Of a stretch of DNA of 64,000 bases, positions 57,011-64,000 are shown piece by piece. Numbering within the stretch: position 1 is the first letter of the stretch; the number at the start of each line of letters is the position of its first letter. Position numbers and translations under genes: made by a program. This stretch comes from Rubrobacter_A sp965214435 (GTDB taxonomy: Bacteria > Actinomycetota > Rubrobacteria > Rubrobacterales > Rubrobacteraceae), in contig OZ243960.1 in the NCBI GenBank assembly GCA_965214435.1, positions 682,001 to 746,000 of the forward strand. Direction: 5' to 3'. Under the pieces are notes generated by a model that saw only the letters and a program-made list of their open reading frames with translations, was not told the DNA's origin and ran no database searches.

Positions 57011-58243
57011 GTGAGCGAGGTCCGGGGCGAGAGGCCGCCGGTATGGAAGGGTCCGGCAGTGATAGTGGCCGCCGGGTGTCTTATAGCCCTCATCACCTAC
57101 GGTCTCCGAACCAGTTTCGGGCTGTTCCTGGAACCGCTCTCCGAGGGCCGTGGCTGGGGCCGGGAAGTATTCGCCCTATCACTGGCGATCCAGAACCTCG
57201 TTTGGGGACTCGGACAACCGGCCGCCGGGGCTATCGCCGACCGGTACGGCTCCGGGCGGGTGCTAGCTTTCGGGGGCGCGGTGTATGCCCTCGGCGTAGC
57301 ACTGATGGCGGTGAGCGCCACCCCGCTAACACTACACCTGACGGCCGGTGTGCTGGTCGGCCTCGGGCTCTCCGGTGGGTCGTTCACCATCGTGATAGCG
57401 GCTCTCGGACGCCTGGTGCCCGAAGACCGCCGCTCGTGGGCGATGGGCATGGCGACCGCCGCGGGTTCTCTCGGGCAGTTCCTGTTCGCCCCGCTCGGGC
57501 AGGCGTTTATCTCCAGCTACGGCTGGGCGACCGCCCTGGTAATGCTCGCCGCGTTCGCCGCGGTAGTGCCGGTACTGGCCGTAGCACTCCGGGGCGGCAC
57601 GCAAACCGAGGACGAAGAGACTTCGCTTCCGGCGCGGGCGGCGGTGGGGGCGGCGTTCGGTCACGGGAGCTACCTGCTCCTGATGGCCGGGTTCTTTGTC
57701 TGCGGCTTTCACATTGGTTTTATAACGACTCATCTACCGCCGTATCTTACCGACGCCGGGGTGAGCCCGCGGCTGGCGGCGTGGTCGCTGGCTTTAATCG
57801 GGCTGTTTAACGTCCTGGGCTCTTACGGGGCCGGAGTCCTCGGTGGCCGCGGCAGCAAACGCCGGCTCTTGACCGGTATCTACCTGTCCCGGGCCGCCGC
57901 GATAGCATTGTTCATCACGCTGCCGAAGAGCCCGGCGGTCGTCCTGGCCTTCGCCGCGGCGCTGGGCGTCCTGTGGCTTTCTACCGTGCCGCTTACCTCG
58001 GGGCTCGTCACGGTCATGTTCGGCACCCGGCATCTCGGCACGCTGTTCGGCTTTGTATTCCTGAGCCACCAGTTGGGAGCATTCCTCGGCATCTGGCTCG
58101 GCGGGGCCGTTTACCAGCAGACCGGCAGCTACGCCCCGGTGTGGTGGGCCGGTGTCGCGCTCGCCCTGGTCTCCGCCGCCCTCCACTGGCCGATAGCCGA
58201 GCGCCGCGCCCCCCGATTCTCCACCGCGACCCAGGCCGGGTAG
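57011..58243 (+). CDS. MFS transporter
   Basis: A 410-residue, 12-helix major facilitator. The N-terminal pattern YGLRTSFGLFLEPLSEGRGWGREVFALSLAIQ and the loop 2-3 region AGAIADRYGSGRV (the usual GxxxDRxG motif A) are present. This N-terminus is seen in MFS members related to monocarboxylate or oxalate/formate transport. Substrate unknown. GTG 57011 with GGGGATAGG upstream. It stands alone. Confidence 0.9.
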   Translation: MSEVRGERPPVWKGPAVIVAAGCLIALITYGLRTSFGLFLEPLSEGRGWGREVFALSLAIQNLVWGLGQPAAGAIADRYGSGRVLAFGGAVYALGVALMAVSATPLTLHLTAGVLVGLGLSGGSFTIVIAALGRLVPEDRRSWAMGMATAAGSLGQFLFAPLGQAFISSYGWATALVMLAAFAAVVPVLAVALRGGTQTEDEETSLPARAAVGAAFGHGSYLLLMAGFFVCGFHIGFITTHLPPYLTDAGVSPRLAAWSLALIGLFNVLGSYGAGVLGGRGSKRRLLTGIYLSRAAAIALFITLPKSPAVVLAFAAALGVLWLSTVPLTSGLVTVMFGTRHLGTLFGFVFLSHQLGAFLGIWLGGAVYQQTGSYAPVWWAGVALALVSAALHWPIAERRAPRFSTATQAG

Positions 58244-58308
58244 TAGAGCGGGACATGACAGAAATGTTATGATTTTCTGGTCAGGGAAAAGGAGAAAGGG
58301 ACGATTTT

Positions 58309-58578
58309 ATGTCCGAAGATAGACCGACGGGAGATGACCAGCCGCTGGCGAGGCCGGTAGGAGACCAACCGCTGGCAAGGCCCGTAAACAGAGAAGCAGG
58401 GGAAACTTCTCAGGAGGAAGAGACCCGGCAGGCAGAAGGCCAGGAGTCCCGGGAGGAATCGCAGGCCGCGACGGAGGCTGAGTCCGCTCGGGTGGAGGAA
58501 GAGCAAGACACCTCTGACGAAGAGGAAGAAGATAAGGGCCTGATAGACAAGATCAAGGATAAGCTCACCGGCAACTAG
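58309..58578 (+). CDS. Small acidic, probably disordered protein
   Basis: An 89-residue protein, almost all charged or polar (Glu, Gln, Asp, Arg, Ser) with no hydrophobic core. Residues 10-26 contain a tandem repeat of DQPLARPV. The C-terminal KGLIDKIKDKLTGN looks like a short amphipathic helix, as in small stress proteins. ATG 58309 is preceded by AAAGGG. It may be a stress or desiccation-type protein (inference only). Its stop TAG is shared with the stop of the convergent oxidoreductase. Confidence 0.75.
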   Translation: MSEDRPTGDDQPLARPVGDQPLARPVNREAGETSQEEETRQAEGQESREESQAATEAESARVEEEQDTSDEEEEDKGLIDKIKDKLTGN

Positions 58579-59687
58579 AAACGGTCCGGCTGAAAAGCAG
58601 ATAGCAGAGGGTCCACCTCCCCCTCTAGTATTTCCTGCGCGAGCAGGCGTCCGAGCAGCGGGCCGAGCGTCACGCCGCTGTGGGTCACGGCCTCGTAGTA
58701 GCCGTATATGCCGGCCACTCCTCCGACGCATGGAAAGCCGTCCGCCGGTATGGGCCGCGTACCGACCCGCACCTCTTCGAGCGTCGCGCTTTCGAGCGCC
58801 GGAATGACCTCCGCGGCACGCCGGAGCAGTTCTTCGGCAAGGGCCTCTTTACCAGGAACTTCCTCGTCACCACCGGCAAGCTGCTCATCTACCGAACTGT
58901 GATGCAGGAGCATGTGTCCCGGACCATCGGGACGCAGGTTGACGCGGGGAGTGTGGAGCAGCCGTCCGAGCAGTTCAGTTCCTGTAGCGACGCTGGTGGC
59001 GACCCGGGCGAGTAGCCCATCTTTCGGCTCCAGCGACAGTTCGTGTCCCACCAGCGCGGCGACCGCATCGGCCCCCGGTCCGGCGGCGTTTACCACCGCC
59101 TCCACCGGAAGGCGCTCTCCACCCGTAACCCAGACCCCCGACACGCGCCCGCCGCTCGTCTCGATGTCCTCTACCGCTACACCGGGACACACCTCAGCCC
59201 CGGAACCGGCGGCTCGTTCCAGCAAGAGTCCGGCGAGCCGTGGCGCTTCGGCCCAAGCTTCATCCGGGAAGAAGGCGACCGGAGTGTCGGGGTGCGGGAA
59301 GGTGACGTGCGGCTCAAGTTCTTCTCTCACCCGCGAGGCGGTCCACCACTTGGCGGCGTAACCCCAGGAGCGGAGACGTTCCACGCGGCGTTCGAGCTCT
59401 TCGAGCCCGTCTTCTCCGGGCTGGATCAGGTTACCGTCCTGGTGGAGCCAGGGTGCGCCGCCGGGAAGTTCCTCCCGTAACCGGAAGTGTTCCTCCATAC
59501 CGGCGCGGTTCAGGTCAAAGTACTCCTTCGGAGTCTTCGAGTTAGCATTTACCCAGGCGAAGCTGGCGGAGGTCGTACCCGAAGTGGGCTGCTGCCGGTC
59601 CAAAACCACAACTTCCACCCCACTCTCGGAAAGCCGGAAAGCCACGGAAGCCCCGACGATACCCGCTCCGATGACCGCTACCCGCAA
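58575..59687 (-). CDS. FAD-dependent oxidoreductase (DAO family, amino acid or sarcosine type)
   Basis: A 370-residue D-amino-acid-oxidase-fold enzyme. The N-terminal FAD motif is VAVIGAGIVGASVAFRLSESGVEVVVLD. The TSGTTSASFAWVNANSKTP region and the C-terminal VGTRPIPADGFPCVGGV and THSGVTLGPLLG fit glycine/sarcosine/amino-acid oxidases and dehydrogenases. Substrate unassigned. TTG 59687. It lies 5 bases after the next upstream gene on the same strand, so probably one operon with the two following entries. Confidence 0.9.
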   Translation of the reverse strand: MRVAVIGAGIVGASVAFRLSESGVEVVVLDRQQPTSGTTSASFAWVNANSKTPKEYFDLNRAGMEEHFRLREELPGGAPWLHQDGNLIQPGEDGLEELERRVERLRSWGYAAKWWTASRVREELEPHVTFPHPDTPVAFFPDEAWAEAPRLAGLLLERAAGSGAEVCPGVAVEDIETSGGRVSGVWVTGGERLPVEAVVNAAGPGADAVAALVGHELSLEPKDGLLARVATSVATGTELLGRLLHTPRVNLRPDGPGHMLLHHSSVDEQLAGGDEEVPGKEALAEELLRRAAEVIPALESATLEEVRVGTRPIPADGFPCVGGVAGIYGYYEAVTHSGVTLGPLLGRLLAQEILEGEVDPLLSAFQPDRF

Positions 59688-59692
59688 GGAAC

Positions 59693-60049
59693 CTACTCGC
59701 TACCGAGGTCTACGGCCACTGGCAGTGCGGAGCCGCGCCAGCGTGTCAGGTCCCCGCCGGTGCGCGGCTGATACTTCTCGAAAAGCAGACTCCGCGCCAG
59801 CTCTTCCTCCTCCGCCTCTTCCACGATGCGGCCCCGGCCGTGGAACTCCGAGTCCGCTACCCGCACGGTCGCCTCCGGGTTATTTTGTAGGTTCTTTACC
59901 CAGTCCGAGCGGTCTCCGGCCCCGGAGAGCATGTAGAGGGTAGAGTCTTGTAAGGAAAACCAGATCTCGATCTCGTGCAGCCGTCCCGTTACCCGGCCCG
60001 TCGTCGTGAGGTAGCAGTAGTCCTCGTCCGCCAAGTTATCCGGAATCAC
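59693..60049 (-). CDS. Deazaflavin (F420)-dependent nitroreductase-like protein
   Basis: A 118-residue split beta-barrel protein. CYLTTTGRVTGRLHEIEIWF, then LYMLSGAGDRSDWVKNLQNNPEATVRV and a C-terminal GRGRIV stretch, is the layout of the DDN/DUF385 flavin/F420 family. Some members reduce quinones or nitro compounds with F420H2. GTG 60049 has GGGAGG upstream. It lies 9 bases after the MDR oxidoreductase stop. Confidence 0.85.
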   Translation of the reverse strand: MIPDNLADEDYCYLTTTGRVTGRLHEIEIWFSLQDSTLYMLSGAGDRSDWVKNLQNNPEATVRVADSEFHGRGRIVEEAEEEELARSLLFEKYQPRTGGDLTRWRGSALPVAVDLGSE

Positions 60050-60058
60050 ACGACCTCC

Positions 60059-60985
60059 CTACTCCACGCTCAAGACGATCTTGCCGCGGGTATGGCCTTC
60101 TTCGACGGTCTCGTGCGCTCGGGCAGCCTCGCCCAGCGGCACGACCTCTTGCACGTTCATCCGGAGTAGCCCCGCGTCGAATATGTCCGCCAGCGCCGAG
60201 AGCCGGCCGCCGTCCGGACGGGCGCTGAAGAAGTGGGCAGTTATCCCTCGCGGCGGCTCCGGCTCCTCCTCGGCGGGCACGATGTACGCTACCCGTCCCC
60301 CGTCGCGCACCGTCTCGAAGCTCTGCGAGAGTGTGTCGCCCCCGGCACACTCCAGCACGGCATCCACGCCATCCGGCGCGGCCTCCCGCACGGCCGTTAC
60401 CCAGTCGTCGTTGTAGTCGACGGTTACTTCAGCCCCGAGTTCTTTCAGGTACTCGTGGTTGCGGGAGCTGGCGGTCCCGATCACTCGCGCTCCGAGGACG
60501 TTAGCCGCGAGTTGGACGGCCATCGTCCCTACTCCCCCGGAAGCGGCGGTGATAAGTACGGTGTCTCCCTCCCCCACACCGAGCTCGTCCACCAGCCCCT
60601 GGTGAGCTGTAGTCCCAGCAACCGGCACACCGGCCGCCTCCTCGAACGAGAGGGAAGCAGGTTTCCGAGCGGTCACGCCTTCCGGCGCTGTCACGTATTC
60701 GGCGTAGCCTCCGCCGGGGAAGCGGTAAGTGTAGACCTCATCACCCTCCTGGAACTCTCCGACCTCGCCGCCGACCGCCTCGACGACTCCCGCGGCCTCG
60801 AAGCCCGGTACGAACGGGAACTCTCGGTCACCAAAAGCTCCCTGTCGGGACATAACGTCCCACAGGCCGACGCCCGCGGCGCGGACCCGGATCAGGACTT
60901 CCTCGGGACCGGGCTCGGGCCTCGACAGATCCATAGACTGTAATTTGTCACTACTACCAAATTCTTCGATCGCCGCCGCTCGCAT
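60059..60985 (-). CDS. Zinc-independent MDR family NADP-dependent oxidoreductase (quinone reductase-like)
   Basis: A 308-residue medium-chain reductase without the structural zinc Cys cluster. The N-terminus is MRAAAIEEFGSSDKLQ, the catalytic-domain PGFEAAGVVEAVGGEV follows, and the NADP-binding VLITAASGGVGTMAVQLA is near residue 145. This set is typical of QOR-like quinone or enone reductases. ATG 60985 with AAGGAG about 12 bases upstream. It is the first gene of the short three-gene operon. Confidence 0.92.
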   Translation of the reverse strand: MRAAAIEEFGSSDKLQSMDLSRPEPGPEEVLIRVRAAGVGLWDVMSRQGAFGDREFPFVPGFEAAGVVEAVGGEVGEFQEGDEVYTYRFPGGGYAEYVTAPEGVTARKPASLSFEEAAGVPVAGTTAHQGLVDELGVGEGDTVLITAASGGVGTMAVQLAANVLGARVIGTASSRNHEYLKELGAEVTVDYNDDWVTAVREAAPDGVDAVLECAGGDTLSQSFETVRDGGRVAYIVPAEEEPEPPRGITAHFFSARPDGGRLSALADIFDAGLLRMNVQEVVPLGEAARAHETVEEGHTRGKIVLSVE

Positions 60986-61535
60986 TTATTATCAGCACTC
61001 CTTTTTAAAACTCGGTATAAGGCTACAATAAGCAGCACTCAGTTACATGTGAGTCGGCTAGACTCTACTATTCCTCGGATCATAAGATGCCCCAAAATAG
61101 TCTCTTGGATCTTAGGATTACTCGCGGTCCGTGCTAACAAAGCCCTTGACTGCATATAGACTTGAAGGGTAGATTAGTGTACCTATGCTAAAAGTTTGGA
61201 GGTCCGCGGGTCGGTGAGACGGGAAACCGTAGTTGAGCAGTTCGCCGAGGACCGGCTCGTTAACCGTTTGTACCGGCCCACCGAGCTCCGCTTCTTTGTC
61301 TTCGTGGAATGGATTCCCGGTGGCTGACCGGCGGAAACAACCGATGAGTACCAGAGGGTACGATCCTGCGGGTGGGGGGCTCTGCCAATGCTCGATAACG
61401 AAAATGGGACTCTGGAGCCGGTTGCTATGAGCATCGGGCCCCACCACTACGGCCCGCGCCATGGCACGACGCTCGGAGCGTTATTCTTCGAGCGTGGAAC
61501 TGCTTCGCGGCCCGCCAGACCCGAGGGGAGGTCTC
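60986..61535. other. Long intergenic stretch without a recognisable gene
   Basis: The first 220 bases are A+T-richer than the surroundings. A 37-codon frame (GTG 61214 to TGA 61327, with LVNRLYRPTELRFFVF) is preceded by GGAGG at a poor distance and then continues open in the same frame past the stop. It has no family I know. A 114-codon antisense frame is likely chance. This may be decayed coding DNA. Confidence 0.4.
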
Positions 61536-63674
61536 GTGCCTGAGCCGGTCGAGGGTGCCCAGCGATACATGCCCGGTCTCGACGGGCTGCGAGCCCTCGC
61601 CGTGCTTGCTGTAGTTGCCTATCACCTGGAATTCGGCTGGGCTCAGGGGGGGCTGCTCGGCGTGGGGGTGTTCTTTACCCTCAGTGGTTATTTGATAACC
61701 GACCTGCTTCTCGAACAGCGCGAGAGCCTCGGTCGCCTCCGGCTCGCAAACTTCTGGATCCGGCGTGCCCGGCGGCTGCTGCCGGCCGTTTTCCTAATGT
61801 TGGCCGTAGTGGTAGCGTGGGTCACGCTGATGGACCCATCCCGCATGGCGGACTTGCGGGGGGACGTGGCCGCGGCCGCTCTCTACGTAAGCAACTGGTG
61901 GAACATCTTCGAGAACGCCTCCTACTTCGCTCAATATGGGCCGCCCTCACCGCTACAGCACCTGTGGTCCCTGGCGATAGAGGAGCAGTTTTATCTCCTC
62001 TGGCCCTTCCTGCTGTGGCTAGGTTTGCGTTACGTCCGGGGACGTTACTGGCTGACCGGTCTGACACTGGCGACAGCGGCCGCCTCGGCGGCGCTCATGT
62101 GGGGTCTCTACCAGCCGGGCTCCGACCCCACGCGGGTCTATGAAGGGACCGACACCCGCGCCTTTGGCCTGTTGGTGGGTGCCGCCCTGGCGATGGTGTG
62201 GCCGAGTCGCCACCTTCTCGCGGAGCGGCTCACCTCCGGGCGTCGCCCTTGGCGTCGCTGGCTTCTGGAGGGTGTGGGAGTCCTCGGGCTAGTCGTCACG
62301 GCATTCCTGATCTGGCAGACCGATCAGTACTCGTCGTTCCTCTACCACGGCGGGCTCGTGGCGCTGACGGTAGCCACGGCCCTGGTCGTGGCCGCCCTCG
62401 CCCATCCCGCCAGCCGGCTGGGCCCGGCGCTGGGTTGGGGGCCGCTGCGCTGGGTGGGAGTGCGCTCCTACGGCATATACATCTGGCACTTCCCGATCAT
62501 CGTGCTCACCGCACCTAACTATACGCGGGAGGGGGTGAGCCTTTCTCTGGGCGCTCTCCAGGTAGGTGCGACCATCGTCGTAGCCGCCCTCTCGTGGCGG
62601 TTCGTGGAGGAGCCGATCCGCCGGGGTGCCCTCGGAAGGTTGTGGGGTCAACTTAGATCTGGTCAGTGGCGCCGGAGCCTCCCCCGGCGAGGAGACGCCC
62701 GACGCCGGTGGCGGCGGATCGCCGCTGGCGGGATGGTTTCGATGGTGGCTTTGGGCGTCTTGGCGGTCGGCGCAGCCGGGCTTGCCGGGGTAAGTCCCGC
62801 CCCCGGCGGTCTCTTATCTACCGCAGGGTCCGCCACAGAGACCGGAGAATCGGTATCCGGGGGTGGCAACTCGCCCGCGCCTTCTCCTGAAGAAGCGCCC
62901 GCGGCGACCGAGCCCTCACCCGAGCTCTCACCCGAGCCCTCCGCACAAGCGAGCAAGCCTTCCACAAACCCTGAACCTACGGCTGCCGCTCCGTCCACCG
63001 ACTCCCAGGCGCAGGACTCTTCTTCGCCGGAGGAGGCCGGCTCGGCCACCCGCACTTCCTGCGAGAGCGTCGTTTATATCGGCGACTCCTCTTCGAGGGG
63101 CCTGACCTCACCCGACTACCTGCCCGACCCGGACACTCGCCTGGACGCGCGCTTCGCGCAGGTCGGCGCCACCTCTTCCCGCATCGAGATCCAGGCCGCG
63201 AGGTCGGTTGTCGAGTCACTGTACGCCTCTCAGGATAATGGTGAGGAGTTGGCCCAGCGGCTCGTATCGCAAGGCTTCGACGGGTGCTGGGTGATCGCTC
63301 TAGGCAATATGGACACCGCCAGCGTCTACCGGGGCTCGCCGGTAGGACGGTCGGACCGGATCGAACGGATGATGTCGGCGATCGGGGAGCAGCCGGTAAT
63401 GTGGCTCACGACAAAGACGTTGACCGAAACCGAGCCCTACTCGAACACCAACATGCAGCTCTGGGACCGCACCCTGACAGAAGCCTGCAAAAAGCATCCG
63501 AACCTGACCGTCTTCGACTGGGCGTCGGTGGTGGAGGACGGCTGGTACGAACCGGACGGTATTCATTACTCTCCGGAGGGTAACGCGTACCGCGCCCGTC
63601 TCATCGCCGAGGCGCTGACCCACGCCTACCCGGCTTCGGGGAAAAAGGAGGGGTCGAGTTGCGTAGTCCAATAG
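61536..63674 (+). CDS. Acyltransferase 3 / OafA-type membrane protein with SGNH hydrolase domain
   Basis: A 712-residue membrane enzyme that likely acylates a cell-surface polysaccharide or lipid. The acyltransferase-3 half has GLDGLRALAVLAVVAYH, FTLSGYLITDLLLEQ, the SLAIEEQFYLLWP segment and about 10-11 helices up to roughly residue 430. A Ser/Pro/Glu-rich linker (about 445-515) leads to an SGNH domain with VYIGDSSSRG (nucleophile Ser) and DGIHYSPEG (Asp and His). GTG 61536 has GGGGAGG 4 bases upstream; ATG 61461 is possible. This fusion is known in OafA-like proteins. Confidence 0.92.
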   Translation: MPEPVEGAQRYMPGLDGLRALAVLAVVAYHLEFGWAQGGLLGVGVFFTLSGYLITDLLLEQRESLGRLRLANFWIRRARRLLPAVFLMLAVVVAWVTLMDPSRMADLRGDVAAAALYVSNWWNIFENASYFAQYGPPSPLQHLWSLAIEEQFYLLWPFLLWLGLRYVRGRYWLTGLTLATAAASAALMWGLYQPGSDPTRVYEGTDTRAFGLLVGAALAMVWPSRHLLAERLTSGRRPWRRWLLEGVGVLGLVVTAFLIWQTDQYSSFLYHGGLVALTVATALVVAALAHPASRLGPALGWGPLRWVGVRSYGIYIWHFPIIVLTAPNYTREGVSLSLGALQVGATIVVAALSWRFVEEPIRRGALGRLWGQLRSGQWRRSLPRRGDARRRWRRIAAGGMVSMVALGVLAVGAAGLAGVSPAPGGLLSTAGSATETGESVSGGGNSPAPSPEEAPAATEPSPELSPEPSAQASKPSTNPEPTAAAPSTDSQAQDSSSPEEAGSATRTSCESVVYIGDSSSRGLTSPDYLPDPDTRLDARFAQVGATSSRIEIQAARSVVESLYASQDNGEELAQRLVSQGFDGCWVIALGNMDTASVYRGSPVGRSDRIERMMSAIGEQPVMWLTTKTLTETEPYSNTNMQLWDRTLTEACKKHPNLTVFDWASVVEDGWYEPDGIHYSPEGNAYRARLIAEALTHAYPASGKKEGSSCVVQ

Positions 63675-63841
63675 AAGGCGTTTCGACCATGTACTTCGTT
63701 CGCTATGCGGGCTTTCACCGAGCCGGAGGGGTCCGGGTACTCCAGCTTATAGAAGCCTTCCACTTTTAGAAGCGGTGTGGTCCCCTATGGCGTCCAGAAT
63801 GCCGTCCGAGACTCCGGTGTATCTCATCATCAACCCAGCGT

Positions 63842-64000
63842 TTATTCCGGTGTGACGTAGGCTCCGGAGAGTCCGCCGTCTACCAGGAACGTGGACGCCG
63901 TGATGTAGGAGGACTCATCGGAGGCGAGAAAGAGGGCGGCGTTGGCGATCTCTACAGCTTCGGCAAACCGGCCCATCGGCAGGTGGACGAGCCTGCGGGC
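63842..64000 (-). CDS. Short-chain dehydrogenase/reductase, 3' end only
   Basis: Minus-strand frame from the right edge to TAA 63842-63844, 52 residues. MGRFAEAVEIANAALFLASDESSYITASTFLVDGG is the standard SDR C-terminus. The gene continues outside the window. The 167 bases between it and the acyltransferase stop contain no gene I can see. Confidence 0.85.
   Translation of the reverse strand, partial: ARRLVHLPMGRFAEAVEIANAALFLASDESSYITASTFLVDGGLSGAYVTPE

Noticed and set aside
61118..61462. A 114-codon minus-strand frame upstream of the acyltransferase
   Set aside because: No start signal, no recognisable motif, and competing frames on the other strand.

Overview
The window is G+C-rich bacterial chromosome. 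The gene content points to an actinobacterium of the Rubrobacter type (inference from gene families, moderate confidence). It carries ergothioneine genes, a fused glycine/sarcosine-dimethylglycine methyltransferase for glycine betaine, F420-type oxidoreductases (a luciferase-like monooxygenase and a deazaflavin nitroreductase-like protein), a PHP-containing DNA polymerase X and many GTG/TTG starts. I saw no rRNA, tRNA, CRISPR array, intact transposase or prophage.

Layout. 1-3.1 kb: egtB (5' end missing), egtC, egtD. 3.1-12.8 kb: a CorA channel, an aldo/keto reductase, a 1.7k-residue hybrid histidine kinase, a GGDEF diguanylate cyclase and a small membrane protein. 12.9-15.9 kb: an ABC1/UbiB kinase, a DUF2007-like protein overlapping an A+T-rich membrane protein, and a cyclophilin. 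16-20.3 kb: the betaine-synthesis methyltransferase, an NTF2-like protein, MalQ and signal peptidase I. 20.3-23.4 kb: CDF and TauE transporters, UppP and a universal stress protein. 23.8-28.5 kb: a BCCT betaine transporter with a betaine-binding lipoprotein, PolX and a Gdx/SugE exporter. 28.6-32.4 kb: small membrane proteins divergent from a GntR regulator, thioredoxin reductase and an anchored protein. 32.4-38.7 kb: a MocR regulator divergent from aminotransferase, M20 peptidase, second betaine-binding lipoprotein and MOSC protein. 38.9-42.2 kb: a FAD-Rieske oxidoreductase and purEK. 42.3-44.0 kb: one A+T-rich orphan gene of unknown function. 44.0-50.7 kb: a pyrimidine/hydantoin degradation operon (dihydropyrimidinase, class III aminotransferase, carbamoyl-amidohydrolase, NCS1 permease, LLM oxidoreductase). 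50.7-52.9 kb: a gene graveyard with an RHS-core remnant, a toxin-tip-like ORF, two paralogous immunity-like genes and a frameshifted SDR remnant. 52.9-55.2 kb: CobW GTPase, a small Cys/His protein and a PuuE-like deacetylase. 55.3-64 kb: asparaginase, GNAT, MFS, an acidic disordered protein, a DAO oxidoreductase, an F420-type small oxidoreductase, a quinone-oxidoreductase-like MDR, an acyltransferase-SGNH protein and the 3' end of an SDR.

How the genes work together. A recurring theme is stress and osmolyte physiology: betaine synthesis, BCCT uptake, two betaine-type binding proteins, ergothioneine, thioredoxin reductase and Usp. A second theme is scavenging nitrogen from cyclic ureides and amides: the hydantoinase operon, the CobW/deacetylase operon and asparaginase.

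The least ordinary items are four: the orphan A+T-rich gene at 42.3 kb; the degenerate polymorphic-toxin locus at 50.7-52.3 kb; the betaine methyltransferase, whose conserved N-terminus has no canonical start codon and appears to begin at AUC; and a dispersed intergenic repeat that includes an exact 20-mer shared by copies 45 kb apart. All family assignments come from reading motifs and from memory of the families. No database search was run.
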